From an uncultured Selenomonadales bacterium (GTDB lineage Bacteria; Bacillota; Negativicutes; Selenomonadales; Selenomonadaceae), in assembly GCA_946408355.1 (NCBI GenBank), contig CAMJRX010000011.1, positions 1 to 59,796 of the forward strand: a stretch of 59,796 nt of DNA. The letters are read 5' to 3'. Positions 17,648 to 26,806 of the stretch are shown here, piece by piece. The translations under genes were made by a program, and so were the position numbers. Within the stretch, counting starts at the first letter, position 1. Every line of letters starts with the position of its first letter. The notes beneath the pieces were generated by a model, which saw only the letters and a list, made by a program, of their open reading frames with translations, was not told the DNA's origin and did no database searches.

Positions 17648-18676
17648 ATGAGAAAAAAGTTTAGGAAAATGGCGATGGCAATGGCGATAATGGTGACGCT
17701 GTTCAATCAGTGCGATGTACAGGCGGCAGAATCGGAAAAAGCGGTCGTGCAAGACGAAATTCGCGAAAATAAATCGGCAACAACGGCTGAGGATAAAAAC
17801 AAGGTCGAAAAGCGCAAGGATAAGAATAAAAAAAGCGACGCGAAGGAAATAAACGCGCGGATTGATGAGCTTGACGAAAAATTTGAGGAACAAAGAGCAA
17901 CGCAGAAAAAAATCCTTGAAAAGTTAGAGCAAATGGAATCAGAGCGCGTAAAAGGAGCGAATGAGGAAATTTCCGCTTACAATCCGCTGGTGAATCCGAG
18001 TGCGCTGCAAAAAATCAGTTATACGCAAGACGGAGCGAACAGTCAGGAGAATTCTACGGTGGTATTCAAATACGCGCCGAATCAGCTGTACAAAATTTAT
18101 TGTCGAGTGGGCTATCTGACGGATTTATCGTTGAAGAAGGGCGAAAAAGTGACATTTGTCGGAGGCGGTGATACAAGTGCATGGGCAGTCGAAAAAGCGA
18201 CGGTAGACGGCGTTGCGCACATTTACATAAAGCCGACGGTCGATACGAGCACGACAAATTTGATAATCACGACGAACAAGCGCAGTTATCAGCTGATTCT
18301 TAACACGAGTAGCTGGTATAACCCTATGGTTACGTGGAATTACGGACAAGAAGAGCAATCGGCGATAAATCTGCGCGAAGAGCAGGACACGATAAGCAAG
18401 ATAAATGAAAATGTGGAGTCTCTGAACTTCAACTACAAAATCAGCGGAGAATCAAGCGTGAAACTGGTCGCGGTCTTCGACGATGGCGAAAAAACAATTT
18501 TGAAGTTCGCCAAGACGCCGAAACGCCTTCCGAGCCTGTTTATAAAGAACAAAGGCAAAATAATCATGGCGAATTACAAAATCCGCGAAAACTGCTACAT
18601 AGTGGACAGAGTGGCGGAGGAAATCGAGTTGCGTGTTTCGGACAAGGAGATAATCAAAATCAGGAATAAAAAATGA
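17648..18676 (+). CDS. virB9: VirB9/TrbG type IV secretion protein
   Basis: This 342-residue secreted protein has an N-terminal signal peptide (basic MRKKFRK, hydrophobic core, VQAAES cleavage region), then a charged coiled-coil linker, and from about residue 130 a VirB9/TrbG-type beta domain (FKYAPNQLYKIYCRVGYLTDLSL, then TTNLIITTNKRSYQLIL). The C-terminal domain, about 245-340, includes RLPSLFIKNKGK and NCYIVDRVAEEIELR. VirB9 forms the outer part of the core complex with VirB10, so its presence implies a diderm envelope. The N-terminal coiled-coil insertion makes it longer than many relatives. Confidence 0.88.
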   Translation: MRKKFRKMAMAMAIMVTLFNQCDVQAAESEKAVVQDEIRENKSATTAEDKNKVEKRKDKNKKSDAKEINARIDELDEKFEEQRATQKKILEKLEQMESERVKGANEEISAYNPLVNPSALQKISYTQDGANSQENSTVVFKYAPNQLYKIYCRVGYLTDLSLKKGEKVTFVGGGDTSAWAVEKATVDGVAHIYIKPTVDTSTTNLIITTNKRSYQLILNTSSWYNPMVTWNYGQEEQSAINLREEQDTISKINENVESLNFNYKISGESSVKLVAVFDDGEKTILKFAKTPKRLPSLFIKNKGKIIMANYKIRENCYIVDRVAEEIELRVSDKEIIKIRNKK

Positions 18677-18691
18677 TGAGGAGCGTAAGAA

Positions 18692-19936
18692 TTGGAAACG
18701 ATAAAAACGTTAGTCCTGTACATACAAAAAAAATTTGGGCTGAAGGCAAAAAATGAAGAAACGGAAGAAGAAGTTGGCGGCTATTCGATGAACGAGGGTA
18801 AGCCGGACAAGGTATTCGGATTTCGGCGAGAGGTAGTCAAAGGCGTTGTGGTATTTTTCGGAACGGTGCTGGTATTGGCGTTCATATTCGCGACGAGCGG
18901 TGAAGATGAGTCTAAACAAGAAAAAGATACGTTACCTTCAGCGACGGAATCGGAAATAGCTGACGTTAGAAAGCCAAAAACATTGCCGAACGACTACGAA
19001 ACATTGATGGCGATGAACAAAGCAAAAGAAGAAGAATTACGTCGACAAGCAGAAGAAAATGCACGAAAAGCGGCAAATACTCAGCCGCCGGAACAACCAG
19101 CGGCAAAAGTAGTTGAAAATCCAGTTCCGGCAATACCAGAACGCAAAGTTTTGCCTCCGGTAGTGCAAATGCCGGTATTGCCCGAAGAATCTCCTGCAGT
19201 TGCACCGGTAAAAGTCGATAATAATCCGAAAACCGATGATGGCAAATATAAATCGGCAATATCATTCGCATTAAGCGAAGGGGCAAATCAAGAATCAAAT
19301 CCAAGTGATTCATTGAAGGCGGAAACCAAAACTTCTCCGCGACAAGTAAAGTCGGAATATCATGCGCCCGATAATTCGACGTTGGGCGCGGGCACGGTAA
19401 TAGCAGTTCGATTGCTGACGGGAATAAATACAGATGTGGAAGGACAAGTAATGGTGCAGGTTCTGTCGGACGTTTATGACTCGGCAACGGGAACGAAGTT
19501 GCTAATACCGCAGGGAAGCAGATTAACAGGCACGTATGAGAAAAAGGCAGTGAACAACGGCAGAGTGCCGGTAACATTTAATCAGCTGATATTGCCGGAC
19601 GGCGGCTCGTGGACAATCTCGGAAAGAATGGTGGCGATAGACGGCGCGGGTTATACGGGAATAGCCGGTAAAGTGCATCATCATACGGGACAAAAAATAT
19701 CGGCAGGAATGATAGGAGCGTCGATAGCGGCAATGGGTTCGTTGGCGGCGGGAAATGTCTCGTCAAGCAATGAGACATACACGGCAGGACAAATAGCGAT
19801 GCATGGAGCAGTGGCGGATTTGATAGATTCGACATCGGAAATGTTCAAGGAAGCATCGAAGATAGAAAACACAGTGACGATAGAGCCAGGCTACGAGTTC
19901 AACGTATACGTTACGGATAACATTACATTTGAATAG
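18692..19936 (+). CDS. virB10: VirB10/TrbI type IV secretion protein
   Basis: This 414-residue protein bridges inner and outer membranes. A short cytoplasmic part is followed by a membrane segment (GVVVFFGTVLVLAFIFA), a long Pro/Glu/Lys-rich periplasmic linker (about residues 75-230), and a conserved C-terminal barrel domain. Its typical VirB10/TrbI motifs are LGAGTVIAVRLLTGIN, LLIPQGSRLTGTYEK, FNQLILPDGGSWTI and GAGYTGIAGKVHHH. The start is TTG 18692, eight bases after GAGGAG. The linker length is consistent with a wide periplasm. Confidence 0.93.
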   Translation: METIKTLVLYIQKKFGLKAKNEETEEEVGGYSMNEGKPDKVFGFRREVVKGVVVFFGTVLVLAFIFATSGEDESKQEKDTLPSATESEIADVRKPKTLPNDYETLMAMNKAKEEELRRQAEENARKAANTQPPEQPAAKVVENPVPAIPERKVLPPVVQMPVLPEESPAVAPVKVDNNPKTDDGKYKSAISFALSEGANQESNPSDSLKAETKTSPRQVKSEYHAPDNSTLGAGTVIAVRLLTGINTDVEGQVMVQVLSDVYDSATGTKLLIPQGSRLTGTYEKKAVNNGRVPVTFNQLILPDGGSWTISERMVAIDGAGYTGIAGKVHHHTGQKISAGMIGASIAAMGSLAAGNVSSSNETYTAGQIAMHGAVADLIDSTSEMFKEASKIENTVTIEPGYEFNVYVTDNITFE

Positions 19937-19948
19937 GGGTGATTGCAT

Positions 19949-21322
19949 ATGGACGCTGAACGTTGGACAGATGAAGAATTGATTCAGGTTTATGACTTAC
20001 AGGAAAAGTACACGGAAAAGATAGTGGATTTTGTGCGCAATGGCGAGGAAAAAGACGTGTATGACTTCTTGCAGGTGGTGCCCGAATTGAATAGCTACTA
20101 TCTCGGTGACATTCGGGATAAAGAAATTTTCCGCAAGGCAGAATTCATGGAGGAATATGCAGGCGAGGAAATACCGCGAGGACGTTACGTCTACAAGGAT
20201 TGTTTTGATAAATGGCAAGGAGCAGACACATTGCGGGAAATATTTGAGGAAAAATATCAGTGGGACTTCGCGGAGGCACGACCAGAGACGTTGGCATTGT
20301 TTGCAGATAAAAAGGAAATTGCGTTGGAAACGTATTCGGTCGATAGATATGAGAAATTGCGCGAGAAACTACCGCAAGAACTGCTGAACAAAGTCAGGAA
20401 CTTCATTTATAACTATCCGGAAGAAATACAGGAAAAGGCGTTTCGGAGAGCGATTTACGGCTACACGAACGGAATATCAAATGGTGCATTGTTGAGTTAT
20501 CAACGTGAGCACATGCCCGAATTTGAAAAGGTACAGTATTTGATTCAGCAGGAGAGAGCAGAAACGATAGTGGCGGCGTATGATTTGCAAGCTGGCTTGA
20601 AAATTTTTCATCCGGAGCTAGAAGGCAAATATATGACGAGTGCGGTACGGGATTTTGTTTGTGACGAAAGCATATTCCGAATCGTTTACGGCGAAAAAGC
20701 GGCGGAGCTTATGAAACAGGCGGACGAAAAGACTATCGAATTGGCAAGGAAACATGATTTTGTCCACTCGGAAGAAAAAATAGAGGTCGTGGAAAATCAT
20801 AAAATCTGTATATTCGGCACGCCGGAGCAAAAGTTGAGAGTCCCTTACAGGAATGATCCGTTTTGCGTTTCAGAAAAAGACTTGCAGATAATCCTTGAAG
20901 AGGCGGCAAATAAATGCGAGCGTGAAGGATTTGCAAGCAAATATCATCCGAGCAAAGATGGCGTCGCGGAATATTACAATCAGCCGTATAAAGTCGTGGG
21001 TCGAGTGAAGTCGGGCACAGAATTACAGCCGCAGTGGAACATAATCTTTGAAGACGGAAAAATTATAACGGCGCGAGCGGACGAAATAATATCCAGCGCG
21101 ATAAACGAACGACTATACGGCAAACAGTTTGAAGAATTCGGCGCAAAACCGTTGTCGGAAGTACAAATCAGCGTTGACAACGAAAAAATGAGTTTATCGG
21201 AAGGCAAGGAGCGCATCACGGCGATAGTTCATCAACTTCGCTCTAACGGCGAAAGTCTTGGTGATTTGAAAGATTTTTTGGAGAACGAGCGTCAAAATTT
21301 ATCGAAGTCAAACGCGAGATGA
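19949..21322 (+). CDS. conserved soluble protein of the transfer operon, unknown
   Basis: I do not recognise this 457-residue protein. No signal peptide or membrane segment is visible; it is acidic and mainly helical, with many Trp/Tyr-Glu segments (RWTDEELIQVYDLQEKY, then FLQVVPELNSYYLGD). Near residues 350-390 is a small beta-like segment (PYKVVGRVKSGTELQPQWNIIF then DGKIITARADEI). The C-terminus carries KERITAIVHQLRSNGESL. ATG 19949 follows AGGGGTGAT at six bases. It sits just before virD4, whose ATG begins three bases after its stop, so it may be a cytoplasmic adaptor for substrate recruitment. That role is an inference. Confidence 0.65.
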   Translation: MDAERWTDEELIQVYDLQEKYTEKIVDFVRNGEEKDVYDFLQVVPELNSYYLGDIRDKEIFRKAEFMEEYAGEEIPRGRYVYKDCFDKWQGADTLREIFEEKYQWDFAEARPETLALFADKKEIALETYSVDRYEKLREKLPQELLNKVRNFIYNYPEEIQEKAFRRAIYGYTNGISNGALLSYQREHMPEFEKVQYLIQQERAETIVAAYDLQAGLKIFHPELEGKYMTSAVRDFVCDESIFRIVYGEKAAELMKQADEKTIELARKHDFVHSEEKIEVVENHKICIFGTPEQKLRVPYRNDPFCVSEKDLQIILEEAANKCEREGFASKYHPSKDGVAEYYNQPYKVVGRVKSGTELQPQWNIIFEDGKIITARADEIISSAINERLYGKQFEEFGAKPLSEVQISVDNEKMSLSEGKERITAIVHQLRSNGESLGDLKDFLENERQNLSKSNAR

Positions 21323-21325
21323 GCA

Positions 21326-24028
21326 ATGGAAGAGGAAAAAATCTATCGGGAAAAAGTTTTCAGAGCGGGTGCGATTTCAATCGGATTATGTTTGCTGATA
21401 GCTTACTGGTATGCGACGCAAGGCGTGGCGGAAGAATGTGGGTACAGCAAATTATTGGGCGTGTGTCTGAGCATAGGCGACATTCACATTTACCCGCCAT
21501 ATAAATTTTACGTCTGGCAACAAAATGAAGCCTTGCAAAAAGCAATTCCCGAAATAATCGGAAGTTACGCGGCGTATCCTTATTTGGGATTTTTGATAGG
21601 AGCGGGATTTACATACGCCTGTGCCAAAAGCATGAAGGTAGAAACGTCGCATGGCTCGGCGGCGTTTGCGACGGCAAAAGAAATCGACGAAACCGGCTTG
21701 GGAATGTATGAAGATAAACCAGTAACGGAAGAACGAGAACTTTTCGGAATCAAATACAAGAAGAAAATTCGACGAGTAAAAAAATCAGGCGTAGTGGTCG
21801 GCGTCAATCCGTACACTAAAAAATTGATGTTACATGACGGGGTTGAGCATATCTTATTGGTTGCGCCGACGCGGAGTGGCAAGGGTGTCAATACAATCAT
21901 TCCGACAGGATTGGTGTGGAGCCACTCTATTTTTTTCTTCGACGTGAAAGAAGAATTGTGGCAAGCGACAGCGGGTTATCGACAAAAAGTTCTCGGACAA
22001 AAGGTTATGAAGTTTGCACCATTGGTCGGCGACGGCAGTTCAGCGCGTTGGAATCCTCTGGCAGAAATAAATTTTCGTACGGCAGAGGAAATCAGCGATG
22101 TAGCAATGATAGTGGGGATAATGGTCAAGCCAGACGGGGAAAAAGCTGGAGGCAGTGGCGATTCGGCATTTTGGGACAATTCAGCGGCGGCATTGATAAC
22201 GGGCGTAATAATGCATTTGATGTACAAGCATCACCGAGAAAATCTGCGGTTGCCGTGCCCGACGGACATAATGTCATTTCTTTCAAGTCCCGACATGAAA
22301 TTGGAAGACCTGTTTACGTGTATGAAAAATTATCCGCACATCTCGCCGGAAGAATTTCTCGAACTGCCCGATGAAAAAGGAATCCCGCGAGTAAATCCGT
22401 TGAAAGAAATTTACGGCGAGTATGTTCAAGACTTACGACCGTTCGCAGGATTATTCAGAGACGACAAGATAAAAAATCTGGAAGATGTGCGGCTTGCAAT
22501 CTTGAAAAATATGAAACCAAAGGAAATAGATTGGACAGGAGACAAAAACAGCTATTCACCGTTTCACATTTTGCTGACGCACCCAAAGGTAGCGGAATGT
22601 GCGGCGAATATGCTGAACGGCGCGGAACAAACACGAGCGTCAATCATGCAGACAGCGCAAACTGCACTTGCCCTGTATCAAAATCCAGTCGTGCAGAAAA
22701 ATACGGAGGTCTCGGACTTCTGCATAAAAGATTTGTTGTCGCCGAAAAATGCAGTTAGCTTGTATTTATGTATGCATTCAAACGAAGTGCAGACGTTAAA
22801 ACCGTTGTCTCGCCTTCTGATAAACACAATGCTTCACAAATTGATTCGGGACATAAAATTTGACACGTCGGGCGGGGAAATGAAGCAAAGATTATTGTTA
22901 ATGCTCGATGAGTTCCCGCAACTGGGCAATTTGAAGTCAATGGAGCTGGCATTGGCGGTTTGCGCGGGCTATGGAATAAAAGTTTGTATAGTGGCGCAAG
23001 ACGTAAATCAACTGAACAAGGAATACACGAAAGATAACTCGATAGCGTCAAATTGCCACGTGCACATATATTTCACGCCGAATTTGGATTCGGGCGCGGC
23101 GACGGCGGAATCAATCTCAAAAAATTTGGGCAAGAAGACGATAAAAACGGTCAGTCACTCCGATGGCGGCGGTTTGGGCAAAGGTTCCAATTCAGAATCG
23201 TTTACCGGACGAGATTTAATGACTCCAGATGAAGTTTCGCACATGAGTTCGGAGCGTGAACTGGTATTTGTGGCAGGACACCGCCCGATATACGGAAACA
23301 AGCTGAGATACTATCTTCAGCCGTTTTTTACGAAAAGATTGGCGATGTATCAAAAAATTTACATTCGTGAGCACGGTTACGAGGCAGAGTGCGCGAAGTA
23401 CACGAAAAACGGCAAGCATGACTGTGAGCACTGTATTTTGGAATATAAAAAGCCGCAGGGTAAACCGGCGATACCGTGTCCGACGTATCCATTGTACAGC
23501 GACAGCGTTACACGAGTTTTGTCATATGAAGATTTATTTGCGGTCAATGCGGACGAAAAATTGGAGCGCGATGAAAAAGCATTGGCAGTTCAGCTTGAAA
23601 GAGAATATGAAGCCCGTGTAGCGGCAAAAGCAAATGCTGAAAAAGTGAATTTAGTTAAGGAAAATAAAGTTGAGGAGCAAAAAGCGGATGAAAACGTTGA
23701 GCCAATTAAAAAAAGTCGGAACGTTGATGATTATGTCGAAACAAGTCAAGGATTTGAAGTCGCAGAGGAAATTAGCCCAAGCGGAAACGATTTGGGAGGA
23801 CAAGCGGGAACGAGTGCGCCTGAAGAGCAAGAAGCGGCAGTAGCAGAAGCAAAATCGACCGAAGAATTTATTTTTGAACGTAATGAAAACTCGGTGGTAA
23901 AGAATTTTGGAGAAAGTTTGTTGTCAAGGCGAGAATACGCGGAAAGTTGGGAGCAATACACAAATGGAGATAGAAAATCAGGAAACATTTCAAATAACGA
24001 TGATGACATTGGTCAACTGCATGAATGA
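21326..24028 (+). CDS. virD4: VirD4/TraG-type coupling protein
   Basis: This 900-residue coupling ATPase delivers the relaxase-DNA complex to the secretion channel. N-terminal membrane segments lie at about residues 13-30 and 85-100. Walker A is APTRSGKG at 180-187 and Walker B is LLLMLDEFPQ with Asp528 and Glu529. VHIYFTPNLDSGAATAESIS is typical of TraG/VirD4. After the ATPase core comes a Cys-rich stretch (CAKYTKNGKHDCEHC), followed by an acidic low-complexity tail of about 150 residues, both beyond the usual length of the family. No strong RBS precedes the ATG, which suggests translational coupling to the upstream gene. Confidence 0.94.
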   Translation: MEEEKIYREKVFRAGAISIGLCLLIAYWYATQGVAEECGYSKLLGVCLSIGDIHIYPPYKFYVWQQNEALQKAIPEIIGSYAAYPYLGFLIGAGFTYACAKSMKVETSHGSAAFATAKEIDETGLGMYEDKPVTEERELFGIKYKKKIRRVKKSGVVVGVNPYTKKLMLHDGVEHILLVAPTRSGKGVNTIIPTGLVWSHSIFFFDVKEELWQATAGYRQKVLGQKVMKFAPLVGDGSSARWNPLAEINFRTAEEISDVAMIVGIMVKPDGEKAGGSGDSAFWDNSAAALITGVIMHLMYKHHRENLRLPCPTDIMSFLSSPDMKLEDLFTCMKNYPHISPEEFLELPDEKGIPRVNPLKEIYGEYVQDLRPFAGLFRDDKIKNLEDVRLAILKNMKPKEIDWTGDKNSYSPFHILLTHPKVAECAANMLNGAEQTRASIMQTAQTALALYQNPVVQKNTEVSDFCIKDLLSPKNAVSLYLCMHSNEVQTLKPLSRLLINTMLHKLIRDIKFDTSGGEMKQRLLLMLDEFPQLGNLKSMELALAVCAGYGIKVCIVAQDVNQLNKEYTKDNSIASNCHVHIYFTPNLDSGAATAESISKNLGKKTIKTVSHSDGGGLGKGSNSESFTGRDLMTPDEVSHMSSERELVFVAGHRPIYGNKLRYYLQPFFTKRLAMYQKIYIREHGYEAECAKYTKNGKHDCEHCILEYKKPQGKPAIPCPTYPLYSDSVTRVLSYEDLFAVNADEKLERDEKALAVQLEREYEARVAAKANAEKVNLVKENKVEEQKADENVEPIKKSRNVDDYVETSQGFEVAEEISPSGNDLGGQAGTSAPEEQEAAVAEAKSTEEFIFERNENSVVKNFGESLLSRREYAESWEQYTNGDRKSGNISNNDDDIGQLHE

Positions 24029-24923
24029 GTTAATGCCGCTATTGCAGGACGAAAATATATTTGAAGTCTATATCAATCCGGACGGAAAAGTCTGGACAGA
24101 CGGATTTCGCGGCAGAGAGTGTACGAAAATGGTAATGTCAGCGGCACAAGTCAAACAAATAATCTTGAACGTAGCGGCATTGACGAGTCAGCTGGTGACG
24201 GACGAAAAACCTACGCTCGATGCCGAAATTCCGTGTAATGAATACTTCGACAAGTGCCGATTTGAAGGGAATTTACCGAGAATAGTCCTGTCACCGACGT
24301 TAAACATAAGAAAACACCCGAAAAAGATTTTTACGCTGGAAGATTACGTTGAGCAAGGAATTTTGACGGAAAACCAGCGCGAAATAATAATCCGAGCGAT
24401 TCATGACAAGAAAAACATAATAGCGGCGGGCGGAACGAAAAGCGGCAAAACAACTTTGCTAAATGCGTTGCTTGCGGAGATTTCAAAGCTTAATGACAGG
24501 GTGATCTTAATCGAGGATACTCCCGAACTACAGTGCACGGCGGCAGATTGTGTGTCAATGCGTACAATGAGGACGTTTTCAATGTCAGATTGCTTGCGAA
24601 GTGTGCTGAGAATGACGCCAGACAGAATAGTAGTCGGAGAAGTGCGCGGCGGCGAGGCTCTGGCATTATTGGACGCATGGTCAACGGGGCACGGCGGCGG
24701 TTGCTCTACGGTTCATTCAAATTCGGCGAAAGATACGCTGTTGCGATTGGAAAACATGACGGCACGAGTGTCGCAGAATCCTCAGCAAGCGACGATAGGT
24801 CAGGCAGTCAACTTGATTATTTATCTGAAATACGTTGGCAAGCGTCGAATCGTGGAAGATATTATCGAAGTCAAAGGTTATAACGCCGTGAAACAAGAGT
24901 ACAACTTAAAAAAGTTGGTCTAG
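23964..24923 (+). CDS. virB11: VirB11/TrbB secretion ATPase
   Basis: This 319-residue hexameric traffic ATPase of the VirB11/TrbB family energises pilus assembly and transfer with VirB4 and VirD4. Walker A is GGTKSGKT at residues 156-163, the Asp box is ILIEDTPELQC, Walker B is DRIVVGEVRGGEAL, and the His box is GHGGGCSTVHSNSA. ATG 23964 follows GGGAG and overlaps the end of virD4 by 65 bases. An in-frame start at 23907 would overlap further and lacks a better RBS. The gene ends just before promoter module copy 4. Confidence 0.93.
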   Translation: MEIENQETFQITMMTLVNCMNELMPLLQDENIFEVYINPDGKVWTDGFRGRECTKMVMSAAQVKQIILNVAALTSQLVTDEKPTLDAEIPCNEYFDKCRFEGNLPRIVLSPTLNIRKHPKKIFTLEDYVEQGILTENQREIIIRAIHDKKNIIAAGGTKSGKTTLLNALLAEISKLNDRVILIEDTPELQCTAADCVSMRTMRTFSMSDCLRSVLRMTPDRIVVGEVRGGEALALLDAWSTGHGGGCSTVHSNSAKDTLLRLENMTARVSQNPQQATIGQAVNLIIYLKYVGKRRIVEDIIEVKGYNAVKQEYNLKKLV

Positions 24924-24926
24924 TAA

Positions 24927-24971
24927 AAAGCAAAAAAATAAGAATTTGAGCGGAATGAAATGAGTTATGAT
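24927..24971 (+). promoter_or_regulatory. promoter-like module, copy 4 (upstream of virB2)
   Basis: This is copy 4 of the module: AAAGCAAAAAAATAAGAA from 24927, TTGAGC at 24946-24951, 14 bases, then TATGAT at 24966-24971. It starts four bases after the virB11 stop and drives the pilin gene. Confidence 0.65.
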
Positions 24972-25018
24972 TTGTTTGCGATTGAAAAACGCAAAAGAAA
25001 AATTGGAGGCTCAAAATT

Positions 25019-25396
25019 ATGAGTAAGAAGAAGTTTAGCAAAATCAAAGTGCAGGTAACAAAATTCTTGCGCAAAAATTGCTGGACACTGGCGCGAATCG
25101 GGATTGCGGCGGCTGTAATGGCAATTTTGCCGGACTCGGTGAGTTACGCGCAGAGCGGAGCGACTGACGACACAATTTCGGTGTTGACGCAACCGTTGTC
25201 GCGAATGGAAAGTTTGATGTCCGGACCGGTACCGAAAGCAATCGTGACAATCGGTGCGGCAATCGGTGCGGCATCATGGGCACTTAATGTAGAAAACCAA
25301 ATTATCAAAACGACGATGAGAGTAGTGGGCGGCGGCTCGGTGGCATTGGCGGCAGCAACTTTTGTTAATCAAACAACAGGTATGCTGATTCCTTGA
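25019..25396 (+). CDS. virB2: VirB2/TrbC-type conjugative pilin
   Basis: This 125-residue pilin precursor has a long basic leader (MSKKKFSKIK), a hydrophobic segment, a probable cleavage at VSYAQS, and two hydrophobic helices (AIVTIGAAIGAASWAL and VGGGSVALAAATFVN) with a short polar loop between them, the VirB2/TrbC plan. The TraF-type protease at 15736 is the likely processing enzyme. AATTGGAGG precedes the ATG. Having its own promoter module fits the high demand for pilin. Confidence 0.87.
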   Translation: MSKKKFSKIKVQVTKFLRKNCWTLARIGIAAAVMAILPDSVSYAQSGATDDTISVLTQPLSRMESLMSGPVPKAIVTIGAAIGAASWALNVENQIIKTTMRVVGGGSVALAAATFVNQTTGMLIP

Positions 25397-25409
25397 GGCT
25401 GGCTGAAAA

Positions 25410-25682
25410 ATGGTAAAGGAAGAAAGCAAAACAGTAGCGTGGTTTGAACTGCCGTTCTATAGGTCGCTGACGGAGCAAATACTGTTTCTGGGTGCGCCAC
25501 GCTCAGCAATAATGGTAAACGCGCTGATAGCATTTTTATTCATCGTAAACTTTCATTTTTGGTACATCTTGCCGATGTCGCTCCTTTTCCACTTCGGTTG
25601 CATATACGTGGCACGAAATGACGACCAATTTTTTGACGCTTTAAAGGTGTATCAAAGCAAAAAAAATTATTACTGCACATGA
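25410..25682 (+). CDS. virB3: VirB3/TrbD type IV secretion protein
   Basis: This 90-residue inner-membrane protein begins with a short cytoplasmic part containing FELPFYRSLTEQILFLGAPR, the VirB3/TrbD signature. Two membrane segments follow (AIMVNALIAFLFIVNF and YILPMSLLFHFGCIYV), then DDQFFDAL. VirB3 works with VirB4 in pilus biogenesis. It lies 13 bases after virB2. Confidence 0.88.
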   Translation: MVKEESKTVAWFELPFYRSLTEQILFLGAPRSAIMVNALIAFLFIVNFHFWYILPMSLLFHFGCIYVARNDDQFFDALKVYQSKKNYYCT

Positions 25683-25699
25683 AAAGACGGGCGGAGCAG

Positions 25700-25719
25700 A
25701 AAAGGGCTTCGCCTTTTTT
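25700..25719 (+). terminator. terminator-like hairpin inside the virB operon
   Basis: AAAAGGGC, the loop TTC, then GCCTTTTTT form a short hairpin (one bulged G) ending in T, located between virB3 and the next gene and just before its CGGAGG ribosome-binding site. It may reduce read-through from the pilin genes into virB4. The stem is short, so this is tentative. Confidence 0.5.
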
Positions 25720-25732
25720 ACGGAGGTTGAAA

Positions 25733-26806
25733 ATGTCTCTGCTAAAAGAGTTTGACGAAAAAATTTTGGCGGTAGAAGAGTGGTTATCGTGGGGCGGAAT
25801 AACTTTGCCGCACGTAATGCAACAAAAAGGCGGCAGTTGTTTCAGCGTGATTGAATACGAACCCTACGAACGAAATTATCTGACGAAAAAATTGGACTTG
25901 CCGAACTTTCGTAGAGGGTGGGCGATGTGGAACGAACGGCAACACACATTAACGGGTGACAAAGATTTTTTGGTAGTGTTTTGGAATCCGTTTGAGACAA
26001 AAATCAATCCGAACATAGAAAACACGCTCGGCGACAAAGTTAAGAAAGAAAATTTTCTTGAATACTTCGGCGCGGAGGTCGAAAAGCTTTGCGTGGAACT
26101 TTCCAAAGTCACGCGGGCAAAATTGCTGAAGTATCAAGAGCTAATGAATTTTCTGTCGTTCGAGCTGAACATGGAAGAAATCGAAGTAAAAATGCCCGAC
26201 GTGCCGCTGTATATGGACGCGCTGTTGTCGCAGGACGTGCAATTTGATTTCAAGGCGAACGATATTTACATCAACGGGAAAAAATTACTGGTGCTAACGT
26301 TGCCGACGTTGCCAAATGCGTGGGAAATCTTCGAGAAGGTAAAAAATTTTCCGTATCGCTATGTTCGGCGGATTTTGCTGTTCGACGAGCAAGAATCGGA
26401 ACTTGAAATGAAAAAATACGCTGGGCAATGGTGTCCGCACCGAAAAATCATGCTCAAGGAAATAGAAAAGGAAATTCTCGCGAGTTTTAACGGCTACTGC
26501 TGGAATGGCTTTATTTTTCGGCTAGATGAGACGGAGTACGAAACATTTCGGCAAGATATGGACGAATATTTGACGTTGAAAGAAATTCCGTTCGTATTTG
26601 AGCACTACAACTTAAAAGATGTTTGGTGGGGAAGTCTTGCGGGAATATTTTTGGCTAACATCACGCCGCCGTTAATCGGATTTAACTCGGCGGAAGAATT
26701 CATCTTGCACAAAGAAAAAATCACGACGACGCGGCAGGAACACCGATTCAAGCAGATTCTTGAGGAAATGGAGCAAGAAAAAAATGTATCGAATGGACAG
26801 ATTTAA
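25733..26806 (+). CDS. VirB4 N-terminal-domain-like protein without ATPase domain
   Basis: This 357-residue soluble protein resembles only the N-terminal (CagE/TrbE/VirB) domain of the VirB4 that follows. Comparable segments include WVLYFE/FLVVFW strands in the first half. In the second half, IYINGKKLLVLTLPTLPNAW with FPYRYVRRILLFDEQE parallels HVRVITPTGYLGNSVFGM with FSYRWVTRFYCLSKQD in VirB4. No Walker motifs are present. CGGAGG precedes ATG 25733; an in-frame start at 25679 lies before the hairpin and lacks an RBS. It overlaps the virB4 start by 23 bases, implying coupled translation and a joint complex. The homology is judged by eye and could be weaker than it looks. Confidence 0.6.
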   Translation: MSLLKEFDEKILAVEEWLSWGGITLPHVMQQKGGSCFSVIEYEPYERNYLTKKLDLPNFRRGWAMWNERQHTLTGDKDFLVVFWNPFETKINPNIENTLGDKVKKENFLEYFGAEVEKLCVELSKVTRAKLLKYQELMNFLSFELNMEEIEVKMPDVPLYMDALLSQDVQFDFKANDIYINGKKLLVLTLPTLPNAWEIFEKVKNFPYRYVRRILLFDEQESELEMKKYAGQWCPHRKIMLKEIEKEILASFNGYCWNGFIFRLDETEYETFRQDMDEYLTLKEIPFVFEHYNLKDVWWGSLAGIFLANITPPLIGFNSAEEFILHKEKITTTRQEHRFKQILEEMEQEKNVSNGQI

